Positions 8,188-15,919 of a stretch of DNA of 64,000 bases are shown in pieces (within the stretch, counting starts at the first letter, position 1; each line of letters begins with the position of its first letter). This DNA is from CALKYB01 sp964510575 (GTDB lineage Bacteria; Bdellovibrionota_C; UBA2361; SZUA-149; CALKYB01): the NCBI GenBank assembly GCA_964510575.1, contig CAZECN010000014.1, forward strand, positions 1 through 64,000, read 5' to 3'. A model generated the notes under the pieces. The model was not told the origin of the DNA. It was given only the letters and a program-made list of their open reading frames with translations, and made no database searches. The position numbers and the translations under genes were made by a program.

Positions 8188-9007
8188 CGGAATTGGCTAC
8201 CATGAAATTTTCAGTTCCGAACTTAAATTCGGGGATAACGTCCGATAAAAGAACCTCACTATAGCGGCATACTTCACCAACTACAAACACAGCAGGGGCT
8301 GAAACTTCAACTTCTCCAGCAGCGACCTCGCCTAGACTAGCTCTTAGTATTTTTTGTCTGGGGCATGTCCCATTTTCAATAAAGGCAACTGGAAGATCCT
8401 TATCTTTACCTCCCTCGATAAGATACTTCGCAATTTCTTTTCTGCGACTGACTCCCATCAAAACAACAATAGTTTCAAGTGAACCATAGTTCTTCCAGCG
8501 AGATATTTCTTCAGCCTTATCTACACCTTTTCTTAGCTGTCCAGTAACAACTATAAACGAACTGGAAAGCCCTCTAGCTGTCATTGGAATTCCAGCTCGT
8601 CCTGGAACAGCTAGGCCACTGCTGATGCCTGGTATATAGCGAACCTCACAACCAAGATTCTTAACAAAGAGCCACTCCTCGACACCTCTACCAAAAACAA
8701 GAGGGTCACCCCCTTTCAGTCTAACAACTCGCTTTCCGATATTGATAGCTTTAACCAGCTTACGAAAAATTAGGGCCTGACCTTTATCCTGCTCTCCTTC
8801 CAACTTTCCAACATAAACAGCCTCCGCCGAAGCTGGTATCATTGAAAGGATCTCTTCACTAACTAAGCGGTCATAAAGAACCAGTTCTGCTTTAGCGATT
8901 GCTTTAGTGGCTGCCACGGTAAGCAGGTCAGGATCACCTGGCCCAGCACCAACTATGTAAACCGGGGACTTAAAACTATCTTCAGGATCGAACTCTAGTG
9001 ATGACAT
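8171..9007 (-). CDS. cobA: Uroporphyrinogen-III C-methyltransferase
   Basis: SAM-dependent methyltransferase giving precorrin-2, the first step to siroheme, which the adjacent sulfite reductase needs. Family motifs are VGAGPGDPDLLT near the N-terminus, LYDRLVS, LKGGDPLVFGRG, and a GRAGIPMTARG segment. At 278 residues it is the single-domain form; the dehydrogenase/ferrochelatase half of CysG is absent and must be encoded elsewhere. It lies 12 bases downstream of the sulfite reductase gene and overlaps cysE, making a three-gene minus-strand operon. Confidence 0.92.
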   Translation of the reverse strand: MSSLEFDPEDSFKSPVYIVGAGPGDPDLLTVAATKAIAKAELVLYDRLVSEEILSMIPASAEAVYVGKLEGEQDKGQALIFRKLVKAINIGKRVVRLKGGDPLVFGRGVEEWLFVKNLGCEVRYIPGISSGLAVPGRAGIPMTARGLSSSFIVVTGQLRKGVDKAEEISRWKNYGSLETIVVLMGVSRRKEIAKYLIEGGKDKDLPVAFIENGTCPRQKILRASLGEVAAGEVEVSAPAVFVVGEVCRYSEVLLSDVIPEFKFGTENFMVANSVENRK

Positions 9008-9019
9008 TAAAGTCTCTGT

Positions 9020-10711
9020 CTATTCTTTGATGGAGATACCAAACTCACTTCTGAGTTTTTCAACCCCGACTCGGGCACAAAAGTCACCAAAGGCCTCTTC
9101 TCCATTTCGAGTCTCCTTAAAATATCCCAAGACCTGGGCTATAGTCGGCACCAAATCTTCATCAGCAACCTTCTCTGCATAAAGTTCGTTCAAACGAGAG
9201 TTCTCTCTTGACCCACCGAGGTAGATGTTAAATTTACCAACACTTCGACCCACTATTCCCAACTCTGCTGAATACGGTCTAGCACAACCGTTGGGACAGC
9301 CAGTCATTCTCGTAAAAATATCAAAGTCTTTAAGCCCTAATTTCTCGAGTTCCTTATCAACGCTTCTTATAATTTCTGGAAGCACTCTTTCCGACTCAGT
9401 CAAAGCCAAACCACATGTCGGAAGTGCCGGGCATGCCATAGCCTGCTTAATGGGCTTAGGAATATCCTCAGTACGGGTAATTCCATGTTCAGCCATTAGG
9501 TCATTAAAAGAATCTTTGTCACTCTCCTTAATATTGCAGAATAAAATATTCTGTTGGGCAGTAAAGCGAAGCTCAGGAGAGAACTTGTCGACTATTTTTC
9601 TAATACCAGTTCTTAGTTTGGAATCATCACTATCAACGATACGACCATTCTCAACAAATAACCCATAAAACCAATCACCATTAGCTTGTTCATACCAACC
9701 GAAATGATCCTCTCCTGTCTTCCATTCAATTATGGAAGGAGCTGGCAACTCTGAACCAAAGCGAGAGTCCATCTCAGCCTTAAACTTCTCCAAGCCCCAA
9801 GAATCGACTAAGTACTTCATTCGAGCCTGAGCCCGGTTCACTCGATTTCCATGGTCTCTTTGAATGGTAATAATTACCTTAACTACATCAATCATCTCTT
9901 CTGGTTTACAGTCACAAATTGGACTAGCCATCCGAGGGTAGGTCTCTTTCTTAGCATGACTATTGCCAAAACCTCCTCCCACCAAAATGGTAAAAGCTTT
10001 CAACTTACCCCCATCCATTACTGGAACTATACCAACGTCATGAGAATGCACGTCGATACAATTGTCACCAGGAAAGGCAAATCCAATCTTAAATTTTCTT
10101 GGCAGATAGGTAGCACCGTAGAGAGGCTCTTCGGTAATTGTCTCCGTTTGCTCCTTTTCTCCATTTACCCAAACCTGCATGTAAGCATTGGTTTTAGGCC
10201 GAACGGCCACATCAAGTTTCTCAGCCCACTTCATAATCTCGCTAGCTTCGCGGTCAGCAAATGGCGCAGGGCAACAGTTGATATTTCTGACCACATCACC
10301 ACATTTAGAAAAAGTGGTTACCAACTTCTCGTTCAAAGTTTTTATAAGTGGTCTAAGGTTTGTCTTAGTAATGTGGTGATACTGAATACCTTGTCGAGTA
10401 GTGAGCCTCATGTTTCCAGCTCCCATGCTGTCACAGAGCTCGTCCATCAACACATACTGTTCACTGGTAAAGAGACCACCAGGCAAAGCCGTTCTGACCA
10501 TGAAGGAGTAGTCGACCCCTTTACCGCTAGCTTTGTTAGATTTCCGAGTATCTCTGTCAGTCTGTTGGTAGATACCGTGGAACTTCAGCAGCTGAGCATT
10601 GTCCTTTGAGAAATTAGCAGAATCATCTTCAAGCTCTTGGGGGATACTGCCCACAAGAAAATTACTGGAGTCTTTAATTTTTTCGAGTTTAGAAAGTTTT
10701 TCTTCGGCCAT
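9020..10711 (-). CDS. cysI: Assimilatory sulfite reductase, siroheme/[4Fe-4S] subunit
   Basis: Six-electron reduction of sulfite to sulfide. The 563-residue protein has both ferredoxin-like repeats and the cluster/siroheme-ligating cysteines C-x5-C (CPALPTC) and C-x3-C (CPNGC) in the second half, plus the substrate-binding basic residues of TTRQGIQYH. Length equals E. coli CysI. No flavoprotein CysJ is in the window, so electrons may come from ferredoxin or from a reductase encoded elsewhere. The ATG at 10709-10711 is only 4 bases from a palindromic repeat element (10716-10772), so the 5' leader can form that hairpin and no conventional ribosome-binding site is visible. Confidence 0.92.
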   Translation of the reverse strand: MAEEKLSKLEKIKDSSNFLVGSIPQELEDDSANFSKDNAQLLKFHGIYQQTDRDTRKSNKASGKGVDYSFMVRTALPGGLFTSEQYVLMDELCDSMGAGNMRLTTRQGIQYHHITKTNLRPLIKTLNEKLVTTFSKCGDVVRNINCCPAPFADREASEIMKWAEKLDVAVRPKTNAYMQVWVNGEKEQTETITEEPLYGATYLPRKFKIGFAFPGDNCIDVHSHDVGIVPVMDGGKLKAFTILVGGGFGNSHAKKETYPRMASPICDCKPEEMIDVVKVIITIQRDHGNRVNRAQARMKYLVDSWGLEKFKAEMDSRFGSELPAPSIIEWKTGEDHFGWYEQANGDWFYGLFVENGRIVDSDDSKLRTGIRKIVDKFSPELRFTAQQNILFCNIKESDKDSFNDLMAEHGITRTEDIPKPIKQAMACPALPTCGLALTESERVLPEIIRSVDKELEKLGLKDFDIFTRMTGCPNGCARPYSAELGIVGRSVGKFNIYLGGSRENSRLNELYAEKVADEDLVPTIAQVLGYFKETRNGEEAFGDFCARVGVEKLRSEFGISIKE

Positions 10712-10715
10712 GGGT

Positions 10716-10772
10716 ATATACTCAACCTACTTTAAATTTCGTCTTACAACGGTCTAGAGGGGTTGAGTATAT
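10716..10772 (+). repeat. Palindromic element with TTTAAATTTCG core (copy B)
   Basis: Perfect 12-bp inverted arms, ATATACTCAACC at 10716-10727 and GGTTGAGTATAT at 10761-10772, enclose a loop holding TTTAAATTTCGTCTT and TCTAG. The same arms occur at 41171-41227 and, one-sided, at 2752 and 10929. It sits directly against the sulfite reductase start codon. Confidence 0.88.
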
Positions 10773-10969
10773 CTGCCATGCCCTAGCATGGCCAGAGGAC
10801 AGATACTGCGCCGGGGAATCTGTAAAACGCGACCAGCGTTTTGCCCCTAGAGTATTCAAATACCTCGATTTTCCGAATTAATAATTAATATTAGACAAGA
10901 CCTAAAGGTCTTGAAAAGCATATTTGGAGGTTGAGTATATGTTTTTTAGGCCTCGCCTGCGCTCGGCTT
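10773..10969. repeat. Mosaic linker region with three hairpins and two unpaired element arms
   Basis: Non-coding. It holds GCCATGC-CCTA-GCATGGC (10775-10792), AAAACGC-GACCA-GCGTTTT (10824-10842) and CAAGACCT-AA-AGGTCTTG (10896-10913). It also contains a lone left arm ATACTGCGCC (10803-10812), complementary to the right arm of the element at 10970-11025, and a lone right arm GGTTGAGTATAT (10929-10940), complementary to the left arm at 10716. It looks like a rearranged or hybrid element between two complete ones. The first hairpin recurs as a linker at 41151-41168. Confidence 0.75.
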
Positions 10970-11025
10970 TATACTGCGCCTATCCTCAATCTAGCAAAAC
11001 CGAAATTTAAATGAGGCGCAGTATA
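10970..11025 (-). repeat. Palindromic element with TTTAAATTTCG core (copy D)
   Basis: Perfect 12-bp arms TATACTGCGCCT (10970-10981) and AGGCGCAGTATA (11014-11025). The core reads CGAAATTTAAAT on the plus strand, so this copy points opposite to the copy at 10716. The arms differ from that copy but equal those at 41086-41141. Confidence 0.87.
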
Positions 11026-11089
11026 TCTACGTTAATTCCTGCGGTTACCTTATTATTTAGTCGAGGCAGTATCTAACGGTCAGGAGCTA

Positions 11090-11138
11090 TTGACAATTAG
11101 TTTATACCATACTATCCCTATCGGCGAACTAGGGATAG
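11090..11138 (+). promoter_or_regulatory. Putative rrf2-cysDN promoter with a 9-bp inverted-repeat operator
   Basis: A consensus -35 hexamer TTGACA is at 11090-11095, with TATCCC 17 bases downstream as a modest -10. Overlapping and following the -10 is a perfect inverted repeat CTATCCCTA-N9-TAGGGATAG (11112-11138). Its place between promoter and Rrf2 start fits an autoregulatory operator of the Rrf2 protein. Assignment to that protein is inference from position. Confidence 0.55.
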
Positions 11139-11161
11139 GCGTCTTTAAACCTTATTACACG

Positions 11162-11569
11162 ATGGCTGGAATTTCAAATAAATGTCTCTACGCTTTACGC
11201 GCCCTTCTTGAGCTTAGCAGCCTTGAGAGAGGTCAGGCCCGTTCCATTCCGGCTATAGCTAAGAACCAAGACATCCCCCTTAAGTTTCTTGAGAGCATTA
11301 TGAGAGAGCTAAAGGAAGCAGGTTTTGTTTCTTCGACCAGAGGTAAAGAAGGAGGTTATTCGCTGGTGCTTAGCCCTAGCGAATTTAGTCCTGGTCAAGT
11401 TGTCAGAACTTTCCTACCGCAAAACAGTTTGTCCAGTTCTTCATGCTGCTTCACGCAAATTGCAAATGAAGCTGAACAGGCCTGGTTCGATCAATTTGAC
11501 AGGTGCAGTTTTCGAGATGTGCTCAGAAAAGAAGCTGAGCAAAAGTCTGTTCCAGATTTTTCAATTTAA
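11162..11569 (+). CDS. Rrf2-family transcriptional regulator of the sulfur cluster
   Basis: Winged-helix regulator; the N-terminus ISNKCLYALRALLEL and the recognition region FLESIMRELKEAGFVSSTRGKEGGY are typical of Rrf2/CymR/IscR proteins. The frame opens at a TTG at 11090, but that codon is part of a TTGACA -35 box. The ATG at 11162 gives a 135-residue protein with the usual N-terminus, so it is chosen. C95, C96 and C115 are present but do not match the IscR three-Cys cluster spacing, so Fe-S binding is uncertain. It lies 37 bases before cysD, which suggests control of sulfate assimilation by cysteine or sulfide status, like CymR. Confidence 0.85.
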   Translation: MAGISNKCLYALRALLELSSLERGQARSIPAIAKNQDIPLKFLESIMRELKEAGFVSSTRGKEGGYSLVLSPSEFSPGQVVRTFLPQNSLSSSSCCFTQIANEAEQAWFDQFDRCSFRDVLRKEAEQKSVPDFSI

Positions 11570-11606
11570 TAGTTTAGGCGAAGAATTTAAAGAGGATACT
11601 AGAAGA

Positions 11607-12509
11607 GTGAACGAATACCGATTATCACATTTGGATATGCTCGAAACTGAGAGCATCCACATCATGAGAGAAGTAGCTACTGAGTTTGAAAGACCAGTAC
11701 TTTTATTCTCTGGGGGAAAAGATTCAATATGTTTGCTTCGATTAGCAGAAAAAGCTTTTCGTCCGGGCAAATTCCCTTTTCCCCTGATGCACATCGATAC
11801 CGAACATAACTTTCCAGAAGTTATAGAATTCAGAGACCGCCGGGCAAAAGAACTAAACGAAGAATTAATAGTAAGGTCAGTTGGCGATGCAATTGAAAAA
11901 GGCATAGCTCAACAGACACCGGGAGAAATTAGCAGAAATCGTTTACAGATTCCTACCCTGCTATCTGCCCTCGAAGAACACAAATTTCAAGCTGCTATTG
12001 GTGGGGCAAGAAGAGATGAAGAAAAAGCTAGAGCCAAAGAACGAATCTTTTCCTTTAGAGATGAGTTCGGTGGCTGGGACCCAAAGAATCAGCGACCTGA
12101 GCTTTGGAATGTATACAATGCTCGCATCAACGCAGGTGAGAATATTCGGGTTTTTCCGCTTAGCAATTGGACGGAGCTGGATGTTTGGCAATACATCGAT
12201 CGCGAAAAAATTGAAGTGCCTTCCATATATTTCACTCACGAAAGGGATGTGGTTGTAAGGGAAGGTCAACTGATCGCTTGTAGCGAACTCACCCCTTTAA
12301 AGGATGGCGAGAAGCCAATGAAAAAATCCGTAAGAGTTAGAACGGTGGGTGACATTTTTTGCACAGGGATGGTTGAATCTGAAGCCAGGTCCACAGGGGA
12401 TATCATAACGGAAATTGCACGAGCCCAAGTAAGTGAGAGAGGAGCCAGGTTTGACGACAAGGTTTCTGAGGCGGCTATGGAAGATAGAAAGAAAGAGGGA
12501 TATTTCTAA
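11607..12509 (+). CDS. cysD: Sulfate adenylyltransferase subunit 2
   Basis: Small subunit of ATP sulfurylase; adenylates sulfate to APS using ATP. It carries the PP-loop LLFSGGKDSICLL near the N-terminus and family blocks GGARRDEEKARAKER, WDPKNQRPELW and FPLSNWTELDVWQYI. The reading frame is open upstream for 94 more codons, overlapping rrf2. A GTG at 11607 starts the homologous region (NEYRLSHLDMLETESIH) and gives 300 residues, matching E. coli CysD, with AGAGGA upstream. The stop overlaps the cysN start (TAATG). Confidence 0.93.
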   Translation: MNEYRLSHLDMLETESIHIMREVATEFERPVLLFSGGKDSICLLRLAEKAFRPGKFPFPLMHIDTEHNFPEVIEFRDRRAKELNEELIVRSVGDAIEKGIAQQTPGEISRNRLQIPTLLSALEEHKFQAAIGGARRDEEKARAKERIFSFRDEFGGWDPKNQRPELWNVYNARINAGENIRVFPLSNWTELDVWQYIDREKIEVPSIYFTHERDVVVREGQLIACSELTPLKDGEKPMKKSVRVRTVGDIFCTGMVESEARSTGDIITEIARAQVSERGARFDDKVSEAAMEDRKKEGYF

Positions 12510-13813
12510 TGGGTGGTACACTTAAAGCGGATCAAATGGAGCTTCTCAGATTTTTTACAGCTGGAAGTGTAGATGATGGAAAAAGCACACTAATTGGAAG
12601 ATTACTTTTCGATTCAAAATCCCTGCTTAGAGATCAACTAGAGGCTGTTAGCGATCACACCACTGGAGAGTTCAACCTCGCCAATATAACTGACGGCTTG
12701 AGGGCCGAGCGCGAACAAGGGATTACGATTGACGTGGCTTACCGCTATTTCAATACTTCCAAACGAAAATTCATTATCGCCGATAGCCCAGGCCATGTTC
12801 AATATACAAGGAATATGGTTACAGCAGCTTCGACAGCTAACTTGGCTGTAATTTTGATTGATGCCAGAAACGGTGTAATCGAGCAGACTAGAAGACATTC
12901 CTATATTTGCTCGCTTTTAAGAATCCCTCGACTAACTGTCTGCGTAAACAAAATGGATGCAGTAGACTATGATAAAAAAGTCTTCGATTCTATTAGAGCA
13001 GACTACGAAAAGTTTGCTCCCAAACTAAACACCAGCAGCATCAACTTTATCCCGGTTAGTGCCCTAGAAGGGGACAACATAATAAGCAACTCGGATAACA
13101 TGCCGTGGTACACTGGCGCTCCCCTTCTCTCTCATTTAGAGAATGTACACGTTGCCAGCGATAGGAACTTTGAGGATGCTAGGTTCCCTGTCCAATGGGT
13201 ATGTCGACCTAATCAAGATTTTCGTGGCTTTGCGGGCCAGATTGCAGGCGGTGTTTTTCAGGTAGGAGACGATATTACAGCCCTACCCTCGGGACGAAAG
13301 TCTACAATCAAAAGTATTGTGACTCTAGATGGAGAGCTACAATCAGCTCGCGCACCTCAATCGGTAATGTTTCAGCTTGAAGATGAAATAGACATTAGTC
13401 GGGGAGACACTATTGTAACCTCTGACTCCATCCCAACAGTAGGAAAAGACTTAAGAGCTGAGGTTTGCTGGATGTCAGAGTCTCCTCTCAGATCAGGTGG
13501 GATGTACATGATCAAACACGGAACCAGAATTACTAGAGCCAAAGTCTCTGGTGTTCATTCCAAGGTGGATATCGAATCATTGGATGAGATCGATCTAGAT
13601 GAAGGCCAAGCAGTCAGTTTTGAATTGAATGACATAGGCACAATAAGCATCAAAACTGCCGCACCTCTTTGCTACGATCGCTATCAAAGAAACCGCTACA
13701 CAGGCGGCTTTATATTAATTGACCCAGCCACCAATGAAACAGTGGCAGCTGGCATGCTTCAAGAGCCTGCAAAAGCGGCCCCTCTACCAGAATACGAAGG
13801 CTTTGTTATTTAG
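12509..13813 (+). CDS. cysN: Sulfate adenylyltransferase subunit 1 (GTPase)
   Basis: GTP-binding large subunit that drives APS formation by CysD. Translation-factor-type G motifs are G1 GSVDDGKSTLIGR, G2/switch I with REQGITIDVAYRYF, G3 DSPGHVQYTRNM and G4 NKMD. EF-Tu-like beta-barrel domains follow. At 434 residues it is the stand-alone form, without a C-terminal APS kinase (CysC). Start and stop overlap neighbours by one base on each side, so cysD-cysN-DUF2061 are translationally coupled. Confidence 0.94.
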   Translation: MGGTLKADQMELLRFFTAGSVDDGKSTLIGRLLFDSKSLLRDQLEAVSDHTTGEFNLANITDGLRAEREQGITIDVAYRYFNTSKRKFIIADSPGHVQYTRNMVTAASTANLAVILIDARNGVIEQTRRHSYICSLLRIPRLTVCVNKMDAVDYDKKVFDSIRADYEKFAPKLNTSSINFIPVSALEGDNIISNSDNMPWYTGAPLLSHLENVHVASDRNFEDARFPVQWVCRPNQDFRGFAGQIAGGVFQVGDDITALPSGRKSTIKSIVTLDGELQSARAPQSVMFQLEDEIDISRGDTIVTSDSIPTVGKDLRAEVCWMSESPLRSGGMYMIKHGTRITRAKVSGVHSKVDIESLDEIDLDEGQAVSFELNDIGTISIKTAAPLCYDRYQRNRYTGGFILIDPATNETVAAGMLQEPAKAAPLPEYEGFVI

Positions 13814-14046
13814 TGGAAAGTCAAAGAAGAACGCTTTTTAAAACTCTCTCTTGGAGAGTTGTGGCCACAGTGATCACAATGTTTGTAGCCTACCGTGCGA
13901 CAGGTCAACCAGAACTGAGCTTGGGCATTGGCTTGAGTGATACTTTCATTAAGCTTTTCGCCTATTATGGCCATGAGCGCTTCTGGAATAAGATCAGTTT
14001 TGGCAAATTAGAGACAAGCTACGGAAAGGCTGGCGATGGGATCTGA
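13813..14046 (+). CDS. DUF2061 membrane protein
   Basis: A 77-residue protein with the DUF2061 signature: RTLFKTLSWRVVATVIT at the N-terminus, a first membrane segment, and KLFAYYGHERFWNKI near the C-terminus. It starts with GTG overlapping the cysN stop by one base. DUF2061 proteins are often found beside sulfate-assimilation genes, and the tight coupling here supports a role in sulfate or sulfite handling at the inner membrane. The activity is not known. Confidence 0.85.
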   Translation: MESQRRTLFKTLSWRVVATVITMFVAYRATGQPELSLGIGLSDTFIKLFAYYGHERFWNKISFGKLETSYGKAGDGI

Positions 14047-14065
14047 ATTGAGCTAGTCAAAGGCG

Positions 14066-14815
14066 GTGCTCGAACCTACAGATTTAATAATACTTTTTGC
14101 GCTAACTTTTGCAGCAAGCTTTGTCGCTGCTCTCACCGGGGGGGCAGGCCTATTTACAATTCCCTTGATGATTCTTCTGGGGGTTCCCGCTCCCATTGCT
14201 CTCTCCACTAACAAGGTTGGCTCACTAGGAATGATGTCAGGGGCCTTAGTGAGGCTAAGACGGGGAGATTATCTAGACTGGAGTCTCTCAATAAAGTTGG
14301 CGCTACTAGCTGGCATCTTCAGTTATTTTGGAGCTCATCTCTTAGGTTGGTTTGACCACGACTTTCTGCGAACTGCAGCTGGAGTCATGGTCTTATTAAT
14401 TCTGCTAGCCTCTCTGTGGTTTAGAAGTCTTGGAATTGAAGATATTGAGACCTCTAATAGAAGAAAACTACTAGCCTACCCTATTTGCTCCGCCTGCTTC
14501 TTCATTGGAGGATTCTTTGGAGCCGGTATCGGAGTAATTACCGCCTTCACGATGATGTACTTTCGGGGTCAAAATATCATTAGCGCCCGGGGTAATACGA
14601 TGCTGCCTCATCTAGCAATGTCAGCTACCTCTCTGGTGGTTCTGGACAAAGCAGGCTTCGTAGATTGGGAGTTAGGAGCATTACTCGCCGTGGCAATGAC
14701 ATTTGGCAGCTATAGCGGCACTAGTTTTGGTATAAAAAAAGGGCCCTCCTGGGTCAAAAAATTGTTTGAAGCAATTATAGCTGTGATGGCCCTAGCCCTA
14801 CTTCTTGGTGTTTGA
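14066..14815 (+). CDS. TauE/SafE-family membrane permease
   Basis: A 249-residue integral membrane protein with about eight hydrophobic segments in two repeats, typical of the TauE/SafE (DUF81) anion transporters. It has the glycine-rich LTGGAGLFTIPLMI in the first repeat and GGFFGAGIGVITAF in the second. It starts with GTG 19 bases after the DUF2061 gene, in the cysDN operon. Sulfate, sulfite or a sulfonate is the likely substrate. Direction cannot be read from sequence: it may import sulfate where no CysTWA or CysZ is present, or export excess sulfite. Confidence 0.85.
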   Translation: MLEPTDLIILFALTFAASFVAALTGGAGLFTIPLMILLGVPAPIALSTNKVGSLGMMSGALVRLRRGDYLDWSLSIKLALLAGIFSYFGAHLLGWFDHDFLRTAAGVMVLLILLASLWFRSLGIEDIETSNRRKLLAYPICSACFFIGGFFGAGIGVITAFTMMYFRGQNIISARGNTMLPHLAMSATSLVVLDKAGFVDWELGALLAVAMTFGSYSGTSFGIKKGPSWVKKLFEAIIAVMALALLLGV

Positions 14816-14834
14816 GAACCTATTCCGAGCTATT

Positions 14835-14847
14835 GGCTAATTTAGCC
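14835..14847. promoter_or_regulatory. GGCTAA-T-TTAGCC palindrome upstream of the TerC gene
   Basis: A perfect 6-bp inverted repeat with one central base lies 84 bases upstream of the TerC start, followed by a CCAAAC/GTTTGG hairpin at about 14852-14872. It could be an operator. It does not have the TAGC-N4-GCTA layout of the MntR-type sites at 57591-57630. Confidence 0.3.
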
Positions 14848-14930
14848 CTTGCCAAACTTATCCATGGTTTGGTTGAATTCCCGGATTAAACGAATGAATT
14901 CAAGAAGAATTAATTGCCAGGGCTATAACA

Positions 14931-15707
14931 ATGGATGTCGATACTCTACTTTCTTTTATTTCTCTGGTGCTACTCAGTGCTGGTTTGGGCATCGATAACG
15001 GACTGCTAATTGAGTTCTCTCTGCGCTCCTTAAAGCTTGAGGAAAAGAAGCACCTTGTTTGGCGCTCGGCTGCTTTAATTATGGCTGCTCTACTTAGAAT
15101 ACTCTTTCTTTTTAGTCTTTCCCAATTTACCTTTTTAAATGACCCTCAACCGGATCACCCACTATTGGTTAATAAATACTTCAGTAAACATCCTGAAGAT
15201 CTGACCTGGATGAGCTTTGTCTTATTCTTTGGAGGAGTCATTATTCTAGTTATGGCTCTTTGGGAGTATTACCATAAGCTTAATGAAGCCAGGCACGGGG
15301 ACCATGAAAACCAAGAAAGTGGTCACACCGGAACTTTCAAGCTTGTAGCAGTTATAATGTACCTCTCGGGCATGAATATTTTGTTCAGCCTTGATTCTGT
15401 ATTTGCTGCAGTGGCGATAATGGATCTAGATACCCAGTTCTGGTGGATGGTTGCCGCTATCCTAATTGCTGCTGCTATCATGATTTTTGGCATGATTCCG
15501 CTTAGTAAGATTATTGCCAAAAACAAACATTTTGGAGTCTTGATGCTGACTGTTTTGGCTGTTATCGCCGTTAAGCTACTGGTTGATGGCACAGGAGCTC
15601 ACTTCTCTAACGGCCTTCTGCTATTTATTATCGGTCTGCTTCTAGCCAATGATGCTGCCCAGGCAGGCCTAGACGCTGCTTATAAAGGCAGAAAAAGCCC
15701 CAAATAA
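14931..15707 (+). CDS. TerC-family integral membrane protein
   Basis: A 258-residue polytopic membrane protein with the two TerC hallmark motifs: GIDNGLLIEF in the first membrane segment and FSLDSVFAAVA in the middle. TerC/Alx/MeeF proteins are implicated in manganese export or metal loading during protein secretion and in tellurite resistance. A His/Asp/Glu-rich cytoplasmic loop (ARHGDHENQESGHT) could bind metal. It has its own 115-base upstream region and is followed by a strong terminator. No yybP-ykoY riboswitch was recognised upstream. The window also holds an Mn-type importer and mntR (53622-58082), so Mn homeostasis is plausible. Confidence 0.85.
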   Translation: MDVDTLLSFISLVLLSAGLGIDNGLLIEFSLRSLKLEEKKHLVWRSAALIMAALLRILFLFSLSQFTFLNDPQPDHPLLVNKYFSKHPEDLTWMSFVLFFGGVIILVMALWEYYHKLNEARHGDHENQESGHTGTFKLVAVIMYLSGMNILFSLDSVFAAVAIMDLDTQFWWMVAAILIAAAIMIFGMIPLSKIIAKNKHFGVLMLTVLAVIAVKLLVDGTGAHFSNGLLLFIIGLLLANDAAQAGLDAAYKGRKSPK

Positions 15708-15753
15708 GTTAATAAAAACTTAAAAAAACTCATCCGTGCAAGAATTTTAGTCC

Positions 15754-15780
15754 AAAACAGGCCCCTAAGGGCCTGTTTTT
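15754..15780 (+). terminator. Rho-independent terminator after the TerC gene
   Basis: Stem AAAACAGGCCC (15754-15764), loop CTAA, stem GGGCCTGTTTT, ending in a T-tract. It closes the TerC transcript and insulates the PEP-CTERM gene. Confidence 0.9.
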
Positions 15781-15919
15781 ACTGGATAAAAGATTTTATG
15801 CATCAAAAGTCACGGTTTTCCCGATTAGAGCCATATTACAGGTGCGAGCGGATCTCTTATAGAAATCCTCACTTATCAGGTAACGGAATTTGATATTATC
15901 CAATTTGGAGTAAAATAAG

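Noticed and set aside
9851..10609. 252-codon plus-strand open frame within the sulfite reductase gene
   Set aside because: It lies antisense to well-conserved CysI coding sequence and has no protein-like composition or start signal.
10716..10772. Resemblance of copies B and H to integron attC sites (ACTCAAC ... GTTGAGT fits RYYYAAC/GTTRRRY, length 57)
   Set aside because: Other copies of the same family (arms ACTGCGCC, ACTGAAACC) do not fit the attC consensus, there are no gene cassettes or integrase, and the core conservation is unlike attC.
11090..11161. TTG start adding 24 residues to the Rrf2 protein
   Set aside because: The TTG is the first part of a TTGACA -35 box, the added residues are unlike any Rrf2 N-terminus, and an operator-like repeat lies in the segment. 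AGGAG upstream keeps a small doubt.
11325..11606. N-terminal extension of 94 codons on cysD
   Set aside because: It overlaps the rrf2 coding sequence in another frame; CysD homology starts at the GTG at 11607.
14816..14930. yybP-ykoY manganese riboswitch upstream of the TerC gene
   Set aside because: The conserved loop sequences of that riboswitch are not present; only short palindromes are seen.
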